Below are positions 48,840-59,748 of a stretch of DNA of 64,000 bases, piece by piece. The notes beneath the pieces are model-generated. The model made no database searches. It was given only the letters and a program-made list of their open reading frames with translations, and was not told the DNA's origin. Source of the DNA: Micropterus salmoides (lineage: Eukaryota; Chordata; Actinopteri; Centrarchiformes; Centrarchidae). The translations under genes and the position numbers were made by a program. Positions within the stretch are counted from its first letter, which is position 1; each line of letters begins with the position of its first letter. The DNA is taken from the NCBI RefSeq assembly GCF_014851395.1, contig NW_024044459.1, forward strand, positions 3,322,112 to 3,386,111, in the 5' to 3' direction.

Positions 48840-49218
48840 GGCTGGCTCAGGTGACTCCTGAAAAATCCCTTAGTTATGCTGCTTTAGGCCTAGACAGCCG
48901 GGGGATTTCCTATGATGCACTGAGCTCCTCTCTACTCTACTTTCTCTCCCTCTGTATGCAACCTCATCCCATTATTGCATATTACTAACACAACTTCTCC
49001 CCTTTCGGGTAGTCTTGTGCTTTCTCGTCCGTCTCCTCTCTCCTCCTATCACTTCCTGCAGGTTTTCTGGCTCTGGAGCTGTGGAGTCTGGATCTCTGGC
49101 TGCGGGTCACCTGCTGCCCCCGTGTTCCTGCCCTCTCCCTCTCTCTCTCTCTCCGCGCTGTAAGATAACTGTTGTTGTGATTTGGCGCTATTTAAATAAA
49201 ATTGAATTGAAACTGAAA

Positions 49219-50410
49219 TTCAATCTATATATCAATTAATTAACATACCAATTAGAGCTTTCCACGGCACCTGGCCTCCTCCTGAACGACACAGAGATCA
49301 GAGGTCTGCTGTATGCAGATGACTTAGTGTTGCTCTCACCTACTAAAGAAGGTTTGCAGCAGCACCTTAATCTCCTGCAAAGATTCTGTCAGACCTGGGC
49401 CCTGACAGTAAACACAGCAAAGACTAAGATAATGATCTTAACAATACACACAATTTCTATTTAGACACCACTAAATCACAACATACAAAAAACTACTACG
49501 ACTTACCTTGGCCTCAACATTATATACACAGGGAACTTCAACATGGCTGTGAAAGATCTGAGGGATAAAGCAAGGAGAGCTTTCTATGCAATAAAACGAA
49601 ACATGAAAATCTTTATTCTAACTGAAACCTGGCTTAAAATTTTCCAATTTGTACTAGAACCAATAATTCTATAAGGTAGCGAAATTTGGGGGCCAAAATG
49701 TAATAATGAATTTGAGAAATGGGACAAAACAACCATAGAATATTTCCATACTGAGTTCTGTAAGAGCATCCCACAGGTGCAGAGAAAAACACCAAATAGC
49801 CTGTGCAGAGCAGAACTCGGCCAATACCCCCTCTTACTACTACTTACTTATCACTTAAAATCAGTTAGCCCTCAGACATACCATCACAAAGCCCTAACAT
49901 TCCAGGAGCTGAAACCAGAGAAGAGTCCCCTCAGCCAGCTGGTCCTGAGGCTCTCTGCGGTAACAAGTCCCCAACAGCCTCAGGACAGCAATACCAACTC
50001 AAGCAGACCAAACCAAATTATCAACAAGTAGAAAGAAAAATATATTGAATAGTGGAAAGAAGCGACTAAAACACAAAGTAAATTACAATGTTATCTGACC
50101 CTAAAAAGAGAATTCACACTGGCAAACTACCTGAGCACAATAAAATGTCCTAAACTAAGAAAAATGTTGACAACATACAGACTGAGTGAACACAGCCTGG
50201 CCATAGAAAAGGGTCGCCACAGACAGAGCTGGCTACCACAAGGGGAGAGACTCCCCAGTGTGACAGAGGACAGGTAGAGACAGAGCTGCACTTTCTAACC
50301 TCATGCCCTAAATATAAAACACTAGGACAAAAAAACTTTGCAAACATTTCCCAAATATACCCCGAATTCATATCAGACCCACAGAAACTGCGAAATAACT
50401 GCTGCTAAAT
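49219..50410 (+). pseudogene. Non-LTR retrotransposon, 3' piece (resumes after L2)
   Basis: Continues the element of 43189-44150: LSTAPGLLLNDTEIRGLLYADDLVLLSPT (two overlapping stretches with the active-site YADD), TYLGLNIIYTGNFNMAVKDL, RRAFYAIKR, then a long C-terminal region with stops. The end near 50410 is uncertain. Confidence 0.8.
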
Positions 50411-50608
50411 ATGTCTCCTCGTGCCTTGAAGTGAGGACACCAGTGGAAACTCAGACTGATAAATAATTGTACAAATTTTCTAATTATTGTTATTTTGATT
50501 GCTTGATATTTTAGTAATTGTTTTGTTTTTACATTTGTTACTGATTTCTTTTTTTAAAACTTATAATTAGGCTTGTGTGCGGTATTACCATTGCTGGCTG
50601 TTACTCTG

Positions 50609-50632
50609 TGTATATATATGTATATATATATA
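50609..50632. repeat. (TA)n microsatellite
   Basis: Alternating TATA with one TG break. Confidence 0.9.
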
Positions 50633-50862
50633 GGCAGCGACCTCTAGTGACACAAACACACACCTCTAGCGACCTCTATAACACAAACACATGACTAAAA
50701 TGGTGACGTAAATAGCCAAAAAGTTGTATTTCAGTGGTGGTTGGTTGGGAGGTTAGAAAGCAGGTTAGTTAGCTGCTTTTCACCTAGGAGGCCAGTGTTC
50801 AGTTCTCGTGTGAAAAAAGATTGATTTGTTTTTTAATGAAATTGTGTAACTTGTGTTTTTAA

Positions 50863-51018
50863 TGAAGTTAAAGAGGTGGTATTATGCTTTTTGGCTTTTC
50901 CCCTCTCCTTTATTGAGTTATATCTCTTTTGTGTGCATGTAACAGGTTTGCAAAGTGAAAAAGCCCAAAGTCCAGCCAAAAGGGAGTTCCCATCTCCCAC
51001 AGAAAGCACTGCTCTGAA
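50863..51018 (+). repeat. Widespread fish repeat bordering the palindromic array
   Basis: AAGAGGTGGTATTATGCTTT ... GGGAGTTCCCATCTCCCACA is text I know as an abundant teleost repeat. It stops abruptly where the first array starts (after GCTCTGAAC, 51018). Confidence 0.5.
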
Positions 51019-53010
51019 CTATGGAAAGCCCTTTGAGCATTTATTCGATATCCTACTAGTGCGCATTTATGGAAAGCCCTTTGAGCATTTATTCGATATC
51101 CTACTAGTGCGCATTTATTTGCTCTTACTAGTAAGCCATTTTGCCGTACTAGTAAGCCATTTTGCTGTACTAGTAAAGCCCTTTGTATGGAAAGCCGTTT
51201 GAGCATTTATTCGATATCCTACTAGTGCGCGTTTTTTGGCTTTTATGGAAAGCCGTTTGAGCATTTATTCGATATCCTACTAGTGCGCGGTTTTTGGCTC
51301 TTACTAGTAAGCCATTTTGCCTTACTAGTAAGCCAAAATGGCCTACTAGTAGTACTAGTAAGCGCCAAAATGTCTACTAGTACTACTAGTAAGCGCAAAA
51401 ATGGTCACTAGTACTACTAGTAAGGACATTTTGACCTTACTAGTACTACTAGTAGGTGCTAAAATGTCTACTAGTAGTACTAGTAAGACATAAAATATCT
51501 ACTAGTACTACTAGTAGACACATTTTCACCTTACTAGTACTACTAGTAAGCGCCAAAATGTCTACTAGTACTACTAGTAAGCGCAAAAATGGTCACTAGT
51601 ACTACTAGTAAGCACATTTTCGCCTTACTAGTACTACTAGTAGACATTTTTGCGCTTATGGAAAGCCGTTTGAGCATTTATTCGATATCCTACTAGTGCG
51701 CGGTTTTTGGCCTTTACTAGTAAGCCATTTTGCCTTACTAGTAAGCCATTTTGCCTTACTAGTACTACTATTAAGCGCTAAAATGGTCACTAGTACTACT
51801 AGTAAGCGCAAAAATGGCCACTAGTACTACTAGTAAGCACTTTTTCGCCTTACTAGTACTACTAGTAAGCGCCAAAATGCCTACTAGTACTACTAGTAGG
51901 CGCAAAAAATGTCACTAGTACTACTAGTAAGCACACTTTTGCCTTACTAGTAGTACTAGTAGACATTTTGGTGCTTACTAGTAGTACTAGTAAGACCTAA
52001 AATGTCTACTAGTAATACTAGTAAGCACATTTTCATTCATTTTGCCTTTAAATATAGTGTAAAAATCTTTACTAGTACTACTAGTAGACGTTTTTTGACC
52101 TTACTAGTACTACTAGTAGGCGCAAAAATGTCTACTAGTAGTACTAGTAAGAGCCAAAACGTCTACTAGTACTACTAGTAGACACATTTTGACCTTACTA
52201 GTAGTACTAGTAGGCGCTAAAAAGTCTACTAGTACTACTAGTAAGCGCAAAAATGGCCACTAGTAGTACTAGTAGACACATTTTGACGTTACTAGTAGTA
52301 CTAGTAGGCGCCAAAATGGCTTTTACTAGTAAGCCATTTTGCCTTACTAGTAAGCCAAAATGGCGCACTAGTACTACTAGTAGAGGTGTTTTTGACCGTA
52401 CTAGTACTACTAGTAAGCGCCATAGCGCTTACTAGTAGTACTAGTACGCCATTTTGGCTTACTAGTAAGGCAAAATGGCTTACTAGTAAAAGCCATTTTG
52501 GCGCCTACTAGTACTACTAGTAAGGCAAAAATGTGCTTACTAGTAGTACTAGTGGACATTTTTGCGCTTACTAGTACTACTAGTGGACATTTTAGCGCCT
52601 ACTAGTAGTACTAGTAAGGCAAAAATGTGCTTACTAGTAGTACTAGTGGCCTTTTTTGCGCTTACTAGTAGTACTAGTAGACTTTTTAGCGCCTACTAGT
52701 ACTACTAGTAAGGTCAAAAAACGTCTACTAGTACTACTAGTGGCCATTTTTGCGCTTACTAGTACTACTAGTAGACTTTTTAGCGCCTACTAGTACTACT
52801 AGTAAGGTCAAAAAACGTCTACTAGTACTACTAGTGGCCATTTTTGACCTTACTAGTACTACTAGTAGGCGCCAAAATGTCTACTAGTACTACTAGTAAG
52901 CGCAAAAAACGTCTACTAGTAGTACTAGTAGAATTTTTTGCGCTTACTAGTAGTACTAGTAGACTTTTTAGCGCCTACTAGTAGTACTAGTACTACTAGT
53001 ACTACTAGTA
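51019..53010. repeat. Palindromic TACTAGTA satellite, array 1
   Basis: Built of 17-mers TACTAGTA-C/G-TACTAGTA separated by spacers of about 15 bases such as AGCGCCAAAATGTC or its complement, giving a period near 32. The first 640 bases also hold several copies of a different 48-58-base block (ATGGAAAGCC...GATATCCTACTAGTGCGC). A block at 51658-52160 recurs twice in array 2. A 59-bp perfect inverted repeat lies at 52307-52365 / 52447-52505. SpeI sites (ACTAGT) occur throughout. The array abuts core A. Confidence 0.95.
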
Positions 53011-54936
53011 GACTGCATGCAAATGAAGCAGGCGGGACAAGGTCTTTGATTGGTCAATTTTCAAACTGTGTGCTGCAGAGCCTTAAAGGACCAGCTCTGA
53101 ACTGCAATGAGGAAAACTACTCTGCAGCATTCATTAACAGCTTCAGAGAGATATTTTAGCAGCTTGCAGTGATATAAACTTTATGTTTGATTAAACTGAA
53201 TTAGATTTAAAGTTAAATTAGGCTACATTATTATTATTCAGGCCATTCAGAACTATTGTCTCGTAATTACAAAACAAATCTGCAAACTCACAATAACCAC
53301 AAATGAAATGTTGGTGCAAAAACTGCTGAATTAACGTTATATTGTCCCTGAGTGTACCATGTTAGGCAGTTACATTACTGTTAGGCATTGTGTTGGCTTC
53401 TTAGGCCTCTATCAGTTCACACATGAATAATATCCTCTTGCAGTCAGAGATCCTGCAGTTTCAGTCTCCCCTCTCTCACGTGTTGACACACAGGCCCCAT
53501 TCTGTGCAAAATGGTCGATGTGAATATACACACACATACATTTACTGTTTAATTGATTCATTTTTATTGTTAATATATTTAACACACATAGACACTTTTA
53601 CAGTTTTGTTTATTTTATTTTATATATTTCTATGGTGATTAATGAACTGTATAAAGTGAGTTTTTTGGGGGGGAATTTATTGGTAGCTTTGGCAATATTT
53701 TTGTTTTACATTCATGCCTTGTAAAACTAGATTGAATTGAATTAATCTTGGGCAGTTACAGTGAGTTAAATGTGAGTCATTTTTTTCTTGCTGTAAACAT
53801 AAATCCTGTTTGCAACTCCCTTTTGCTACAGATCAGACAATATACAGTACAACAATGATCTTTAAATCACCCACTGGCCTGGGCCGTGCACATCCCAGGC
53901 CAGCTCCTTTCTTTTGTTGATTTTCAATTTTATTAATCCAGAAACTCTCCTCCACTTAGGCCTCTCAGCCACCAATACCGTACCTGTAGTAGTGTGAGAA
54001 CTGACTTCTGAAAATAATAAATTTTTGTGTTTTTAACATCATGTGTTTAGGTAAATTACATGTTTTAGCACTTAAAGCACTTAAATAACAATAAATAACA
54101 TCTGTCTCATGCTTCTGTCAGTCCTTTAGTCTCTGTAGACAGCTAGAGGAGTCTGGGACAACATTATATGCTCACAATGAGGAGCCGTTAAAAACAGGTT
54201 TGTTGAAGGAGTAGGCTGCTGGTTGAAACTTCAAGCATAAACATATACATATCAGCATGTTGCTATTTCATAACAGGGGGAAGCTGAAAACCATGAGGGA
54301 CAACCCCTCTCATGCTCTCTATGCTGAGCTGAGGAGCTCCTGCAGCCACATGCAGCCACATGCAGCCCCAGGCCTCAAAGCGCTTTGGAGGCTCGTTTCT
54401 GCCGTCAGCCATCAGGCTCCACAGCACCAAACTGACAGATATGTGCCTGATTTTATCTGAGACATTTTTCTGGTTTTAAATGGTTGTAAATAATTATTAT
54501 TGATTTTATGGTGTAAATAGTGTGTAAATACTGCATCTCTTCTTTTATATTCCTTTGTGCTGCTATTTCGACCTAAATTTCCTCCACGGGGGATTAATAA
54601 AGTCTTATGTTGTCTTATAAACTTTGATAAACGTGAATGTGACAGTTTCTTTTTCTGCTGAAGGCCTGCTCATTGTTCAGAATGCTGTTAAGTAATTACA
54701 TCTTTAAAAGGCATTTATTTCGAATCACAGAGTGGATACTTCCTCTCCCAGTATTTCTTTTGATAAAACATTGATGAAAATATGCATTTTCACACTTTAT
54801 TCTGCATATATATTAAGCAAAGAGCTGGCAGTTAACAACACTGAAAGTTGATCAGGCTTTAAAGGGTTAAATTTTGGCGGCAGGAAATTCAAACTGGCCA
54901 GCCAATAGGAAGGTTCCATGATTTGCATTTAGTGCA
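53011..54936 (+). repeat. Core unit A between palindromic arrays
   Basis: About 1.9 kb, shared with cores B (inverted) and C. The left edge has ATGCAAAT and then ATTGG about 30 bases inward; the right edge has CCAAT followed by ATTTGCAT, so both edges carry CCAAT plus octamer facing outward. The interior holds AT-rich DNA and a stretch at 54250-54610 ending CTCCACGGGGGATTAATAAA, similar to a fish LINE 3' end. No gene was recognised; open frames crossing into the arrays are low complexity. This copy lacks the solo LTR of B and C. Confidence 0.9.
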
Positions 54937-56767
54937 ACTAGTACTACTAGTAGACCATTTTGGCTCTTACTAGTACTACTAGTAGACACTTTAGCGCCTA
55001 CTAGTAGTACTAGTAAGGTCAAAATGTGTCTACTAGTACTACTAGTAGACATTTTTGCTCTTACTAGTACTACTAGTAGACACTTTAGCGCCTACTAGTA
55101 GTACTAGTAGACGTTTTTGCGCTTACTAGTAGTACTAGTAAGGTCAAAAAATGTCTACTAGTAGTACTAGTAAAGATTTTTACACTATATTTAAAGGCAA
55201 AATGAATGAAAATGTGCTTACTAGTAGTACTAGTAGACATTTTAGGTCTTACTAGTACTACTAGTAAGCGCCAAAATGTCTACTAGTACTACTAGTAGAC
55301 GTTTTTTGCGCTTACTAGTAGTACTAGTAGACATTTTGGCGCCTACTAGTAGTACTAGTAAGCGCAAAAATGGCCACTAGTAGTACTAGTAGACGTTTTT
55401 TTGACCTTACTAGTAGTACTAGTAGGCGCTAAAAAGTCTACTAGTAGTACTAGTAAGCGCAAAAATGGCCACTAGTAGTACTAGTAGACGTTTTTTGACC
55501 TTACTAGTAGTACTAGTAGGCGCTAAAAAGTCTACTAGTACTACTAGTAAGAGCCAAAACGTCTACTAGTACTACTAGTAGACACATTTTGACCTTACTA
55601 GTAGTACTAGTAGGCGCTAAAATGTCTACTAGTAGTACTAGTAAGCGCCTATGGAAAGCCGTTTGAGCATTTATTCGATATCCTACTAGTGCGCGGTTTT
55701 TGGCCTTTACTAGTAAGCCATTTTGCCTTACTAGTAAGCCATTTTGCCTTACTAGTACTACTAGTAAGCGCTAAAATGGTCACTAGTACTACTAGTAAGC
55801 GCAAAAATGGCCACTAGTACTACTAGTAAGCACTTTTTCGCCTTACTAGTACTACTAGTAAGCGCCAAAATGCCTACTAGTACTACTAGTAGGCGCAAAA
55901 AATGTCACTAGTACTACTAGTAAGCACACTTTTGCCTTACTAGTAGTACTAGTAGACATTTTGGTGCTTACTAGTAGTACTAGTAAGACCTAAAATGTCT
56001 ACTAGTAATACTAGTAAGCACATTTTCATTCATTTTGCCTTTAAATATAGTGTAAAAATCTTTACTAGTACTACTAGTAGACGTTTTTTGACCTTACTAG
56101 TACTACTAGTAGGCGCAAAAATGTCTACTAGTAGTACTAGTAAGAGCCTATGGAAAGCCGTTTGAGCATTTATTCGATATCCTACTAGTGCGCGGTTTTT
56201 GGCCTTTACTAGTAAGCCATTTTGCCTTACTAGTAAGCCATTTTGCCTTACTAGTACTACTAGTAAGCGCTAAAATGGTCACTAGTACTACTAGTAAGCG
56301 CAAAAATGGCCACTAGTACTACTAGTAAGCACTTTTTCGCCTTACTAGTACTACTAGTAAGCGCCAAAATGCCTACTAGTACTACTAGTAGGCGCAAAAA
56401 ATGTCACTAGTACTACTAGTAAGCACACTTTTGCCTTACTAGTAGTACTAGTAGACATTTTGGTGCTTACTAGTAGTACTAGTAAGACCTAAAATGTCTA
56501 CTAGTAATACTAGTAAGCACATTTTCATTCATTTTGCCTTTAAATATAGTGTAAAAATCTTTACTAGTACTACTAGTAGACGTTTTTTGACCTTACTAGT
56601 ACTACTAGTAGGCGCAAAAATGTCTACTAGTAGTACTAGTAAGAGCCAAAACGTCTACTAGTACTACTAGTAGACACATTTTGACCTTACTAGTAGTACT
56701 AGTAGGCGCTAAAGTGTCTACTAGTAGTACTAGTAAGACCTAAAATGGTCTACTAGTAGTACTAGTA
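54937..56767. repeat. Palindromic TACTAGTA satellite, array 2
   Basis: Same module and spacer vocabulary as array 1. Two consecutive 499-bp blocks start at 55650 and 56149 and match array 1 from 51658. Both outer ends, read away from cores A and B, start with nearly the same text (TAGACCATTTT..., TAGACACTTTAGCGCC), so the array is roughly mirror-symmetric. Confidence 0.95.
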
Positions 56768-58840
56768 AGCACTAAATGCAAATCATGGAACCTTCCTATT
56801 GGCTGGCCAGTTTGAATTTTCTGCCGCCAAAATTTAACCCTTTAAAGCCTGATCAACTTTCAGTGTTGTTAACTGCCAGCTCTTTGCTTAATATATATGC
56901 AGAATAAAGTGTGAAAATGCATATTTACATCAATGTTTTATCAAAAGAAATACTGGGAGAGGGAATATCCACTCTGTGATTCAAAATAAAAGCCTTTTAA
57001 ATATGAATTTACTTAACAGCATTCTGAACAATGAGCAGGCCTTCAGCAGAAAAATAAACTGCCACATTCACGTTTATCAAAGTTTATAAGACCAGATAAG
57101 ACTTTATTAATCCCCGTGGAGGAAATTTAGGTTGAAATAGCAGCACAAAGGAATATAAAAGAAGAGATGCAGTTTTATACAAGTATCAACACACGATTTA
57201 CACTATAAAATCAATAATAATTATTTACAACCATTTAAAACCAGATAAATGTCTCAGATAAAAACAGGCACTAATCTGTCAGTTTGGTGGTGTGGAGCCT
57301 GATGGCTGACAGCACAAATGAGCCTCCAAAGCGCTTTGAGGCCTGGGGCTGCATGTGGCTGCATGTGGCTGCAGGAGCTCCTCAGCTCAGGATGAGAGGG
57401 GTTGTCCCTCATGGTTTTCAGCTTCCACCTATTATGAAATAGCAACATGGGCAAAGTCTCTCATGCTGATGTGTAAATGTTTATGCTTGAAGTTTCAACC
57501 AGCAGCCTACTCCTTCAACCAACTGTTTTTAATGGCTCCTCATTATGATATGAAGCATCTAATGTTGTCCCAGACTCCTCTAGCTGTCTACAGAGACTAA
57601 AGGACTGACAGAAGCATGAGACAGATTTTATTTATTGTTATTTAGGTGCTTTAAGTGCTAAAACATGTAATTTACCTAAACACATGATGTTAAAAACACA
57701 AAATGTTTTATTATTTTCCCCTCAGAAGTCAGCACATTGAGAAGTCAGTTCTCACACTACTACAGGTACGGTATTGGTGGCTAAGAGGCCTAAGCAGAGG
57801 AGAGTTTTTGGAATATTGAAATTGCTAATCAACAAAAGAAAGGAGCTGGCCTAGGATGTGCACTGCCCAGGCCAGAGGGTGATTTAAAGATCAGATTAGA
57901 CCTCTGTGAGTGTTTGTGTGCTAAAAATATTAACAATTAAAATGAATCAATTAAACAGTAAATGTATGTGTGTGTATTGTGGTGTCTGAACAATAATGCT
58001 GCGATGATGTGTTGAGAAGAAATCCCCTTGACACTGTTGATCATAAAAGTTTATTACATCAAGGAGTTCAGCATCAATTACAAGCTGTGACCCAGCCCGA
58101 TGGCCACTCTGTACACAGCTTATATAGGACTGTTTAGGTATCTGTTAGACACCATAGAAGGGTCAGAGTCCGCAAAATAGAGCTCCTACCCATAGAAGGG
58201 TACAGTACAAAACAAGGGGTCAGAGGTCAAATTCCATAGGAGGGTTCACTGAACCTCTTTCCACCTGCTACAGTGCTATTTTAAACTTTTATGCGTCAAA
58301 TGCACATATATTGTACACCACAGTATATTCACATCGACCATTTTGCACAGAATGGGGCCTGTGTGTCAACACGTGAGAGAGGGGAGACTGAAACTGCAGG
58401 ATCTCTGACTGCAAGAGGATATTACTCATGTGTGAACTGATAGAGGCCAAAGAAGCCAACACAATGCCTAACAGTAATGTAACTGCCTAACATGGTACAC
58501 TCAGGGACAATATAACGTTAATTCAGCAGTTTTTGCACCAACATTTCATTTGTGGTTATTGTGAGTTTGCAGATTTGTTTTGTAACTACGAGACAATAGT
58601 TCTGAATGGCCTGAATAATAATAATGTAGCCTAATTTAACTTTAAATCTAATTCAGTTAATCAAACATAAAGTTTATATCACTGCAAGCTGCTAAAATAT
58701 CTCTCTGAAGCTGTTAATGAATGCTGCAGAGTAGTTTTCCTCATTGCAATTCAGAGCTGGTCCTTTAAGGCTCTGCAGCACACAGTTTGAATATTGACCA
58801 ATCAAAGTCCTTGTCCCGCCTGCTTCATTTGCATGCAGTC
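56768..58840 (-). repeat. Core unit B, inverted, with a solo LTR
   Basis: Reverse complement of core A/C. The edges again have CCAAT plus octamer facing outward. It contains a solo LTR at 57978-58322 and lacks a CA-rich segment seen in core C. Confidence 0.9.
57978..58322 (-). mobile_element. Solo LTR in core B
   Basis: Ends TGTGGTGT and ACACCACA. GTAT (ATAC on the minus strand) flanks both sides. The same insertion, at the same site, is in core C. Internally shorter than that copy because of a deletion near 58085. Confidence 0.75.
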
Positions 58841-59748
58841 TACTAGTAGTACTAGTACTACTAGTAGGCGCTAAAAAGTCTACTAGTACTACTAGTAAGC
58901 GCAAAAATTTCTACTAGTACTACTAGTAGACGTTTTTTGCGCTTACTAGTAGTACTAGTAGACATTTTGGCGCCTACTAGTAGTACTAGTAAGCGCAAAA
59001 ATGGCCACTAGTAGTACTAGTAGACGTTTTTGACCTTACTAGTACTACTAGTAGGCGCTAAAAAGTCTACTAGTACTACTAGTAAGCGCAAAAAAGGCCA
59101 CTAGTACTACTAGTAAGCACATTTTGACCTTACTAGTAGTACTAGTAGGCGCTAAAATGTCTACTAGTACTACTAGTAAGCGCAAAAAAGGCCACTAGTA
59201 CTACTAGTAAGCACATTTTTGCCTTACTAGTAGTACTAGTAGGCGCCAAAATGGCTTTTACTAGTAAGCCATTTTGCCTTACTAGTAAGCCAAAATGGCG
59301 TACTAGTACTACTAGTAAGCGCTATGGCGCCTACTAGTAGTACTAGTACGGTCAAAAACACCTCTACTAGTAGTACTAGTGCGCAATTTTGGCTTACTAG
59401 TAAGGCAAAATGGCTTACTAGTAAAAGCCATTTTGGCGCCTACTAGTACTACTAGTAAGGTCAAAATGTGCTTACTAGTAGTACTAGTGGCCTTTTTTGC
59501 GCTTACTAGTAGTACTAGTAGACTTTTTAGCGCCTACTAGTAGTACTAGTAAGGTCAAAAAACGTCTACTAGTACTACTAGTGGCCATTTTTGCGCTTAC
59601 TAGTACTACTAGTAGGCGCCAAAAAGTCTACTAGTACTACTAGTAAGGTTGAAAAACGTCTACTAGTAGTACTAGTAGACATTTTTGCGCTTACTAGTAG
59701 TACTAGTAGACTTTTTAGTGCCTACTAGTAGTACTAGTACTACTAGTA
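58841..59748. repeat. Palindromic TACTAGTA satellite, array 3 (centre of a large palindrome)
   Basis: Both ends read the same outward from cores B and C (TCTACTAGTAGTACTAGTAC then TAGGCGCT/ACTAAAAAGTC). The middle has 59-bp arms at 59242-59300 and 59382-59440 matching those of array 1, but the 81-bp segment between them is flipped. Confidence 0.95.

Larger units (their letters stand above)
44151..49218 (+). mobile_element. L2/Maui-type LINE, near full length, with 8-bp target duplication
   Basis: Contains a 5'UTR (44151-44368), ORF1 (44369-45250), ORF2 (45502-48839) and a 3'UTR that ends in an ATTGAATTGA-type tail. TTCAATCT is found at 44143-44150 and again at 49219-49226, where the frame of the host LINE resumes. 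ORF1 has one stop; ORF2 has a frameshift, a stop and a solo LTR insertion, so the copy is dead. Confidence 0.93.
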
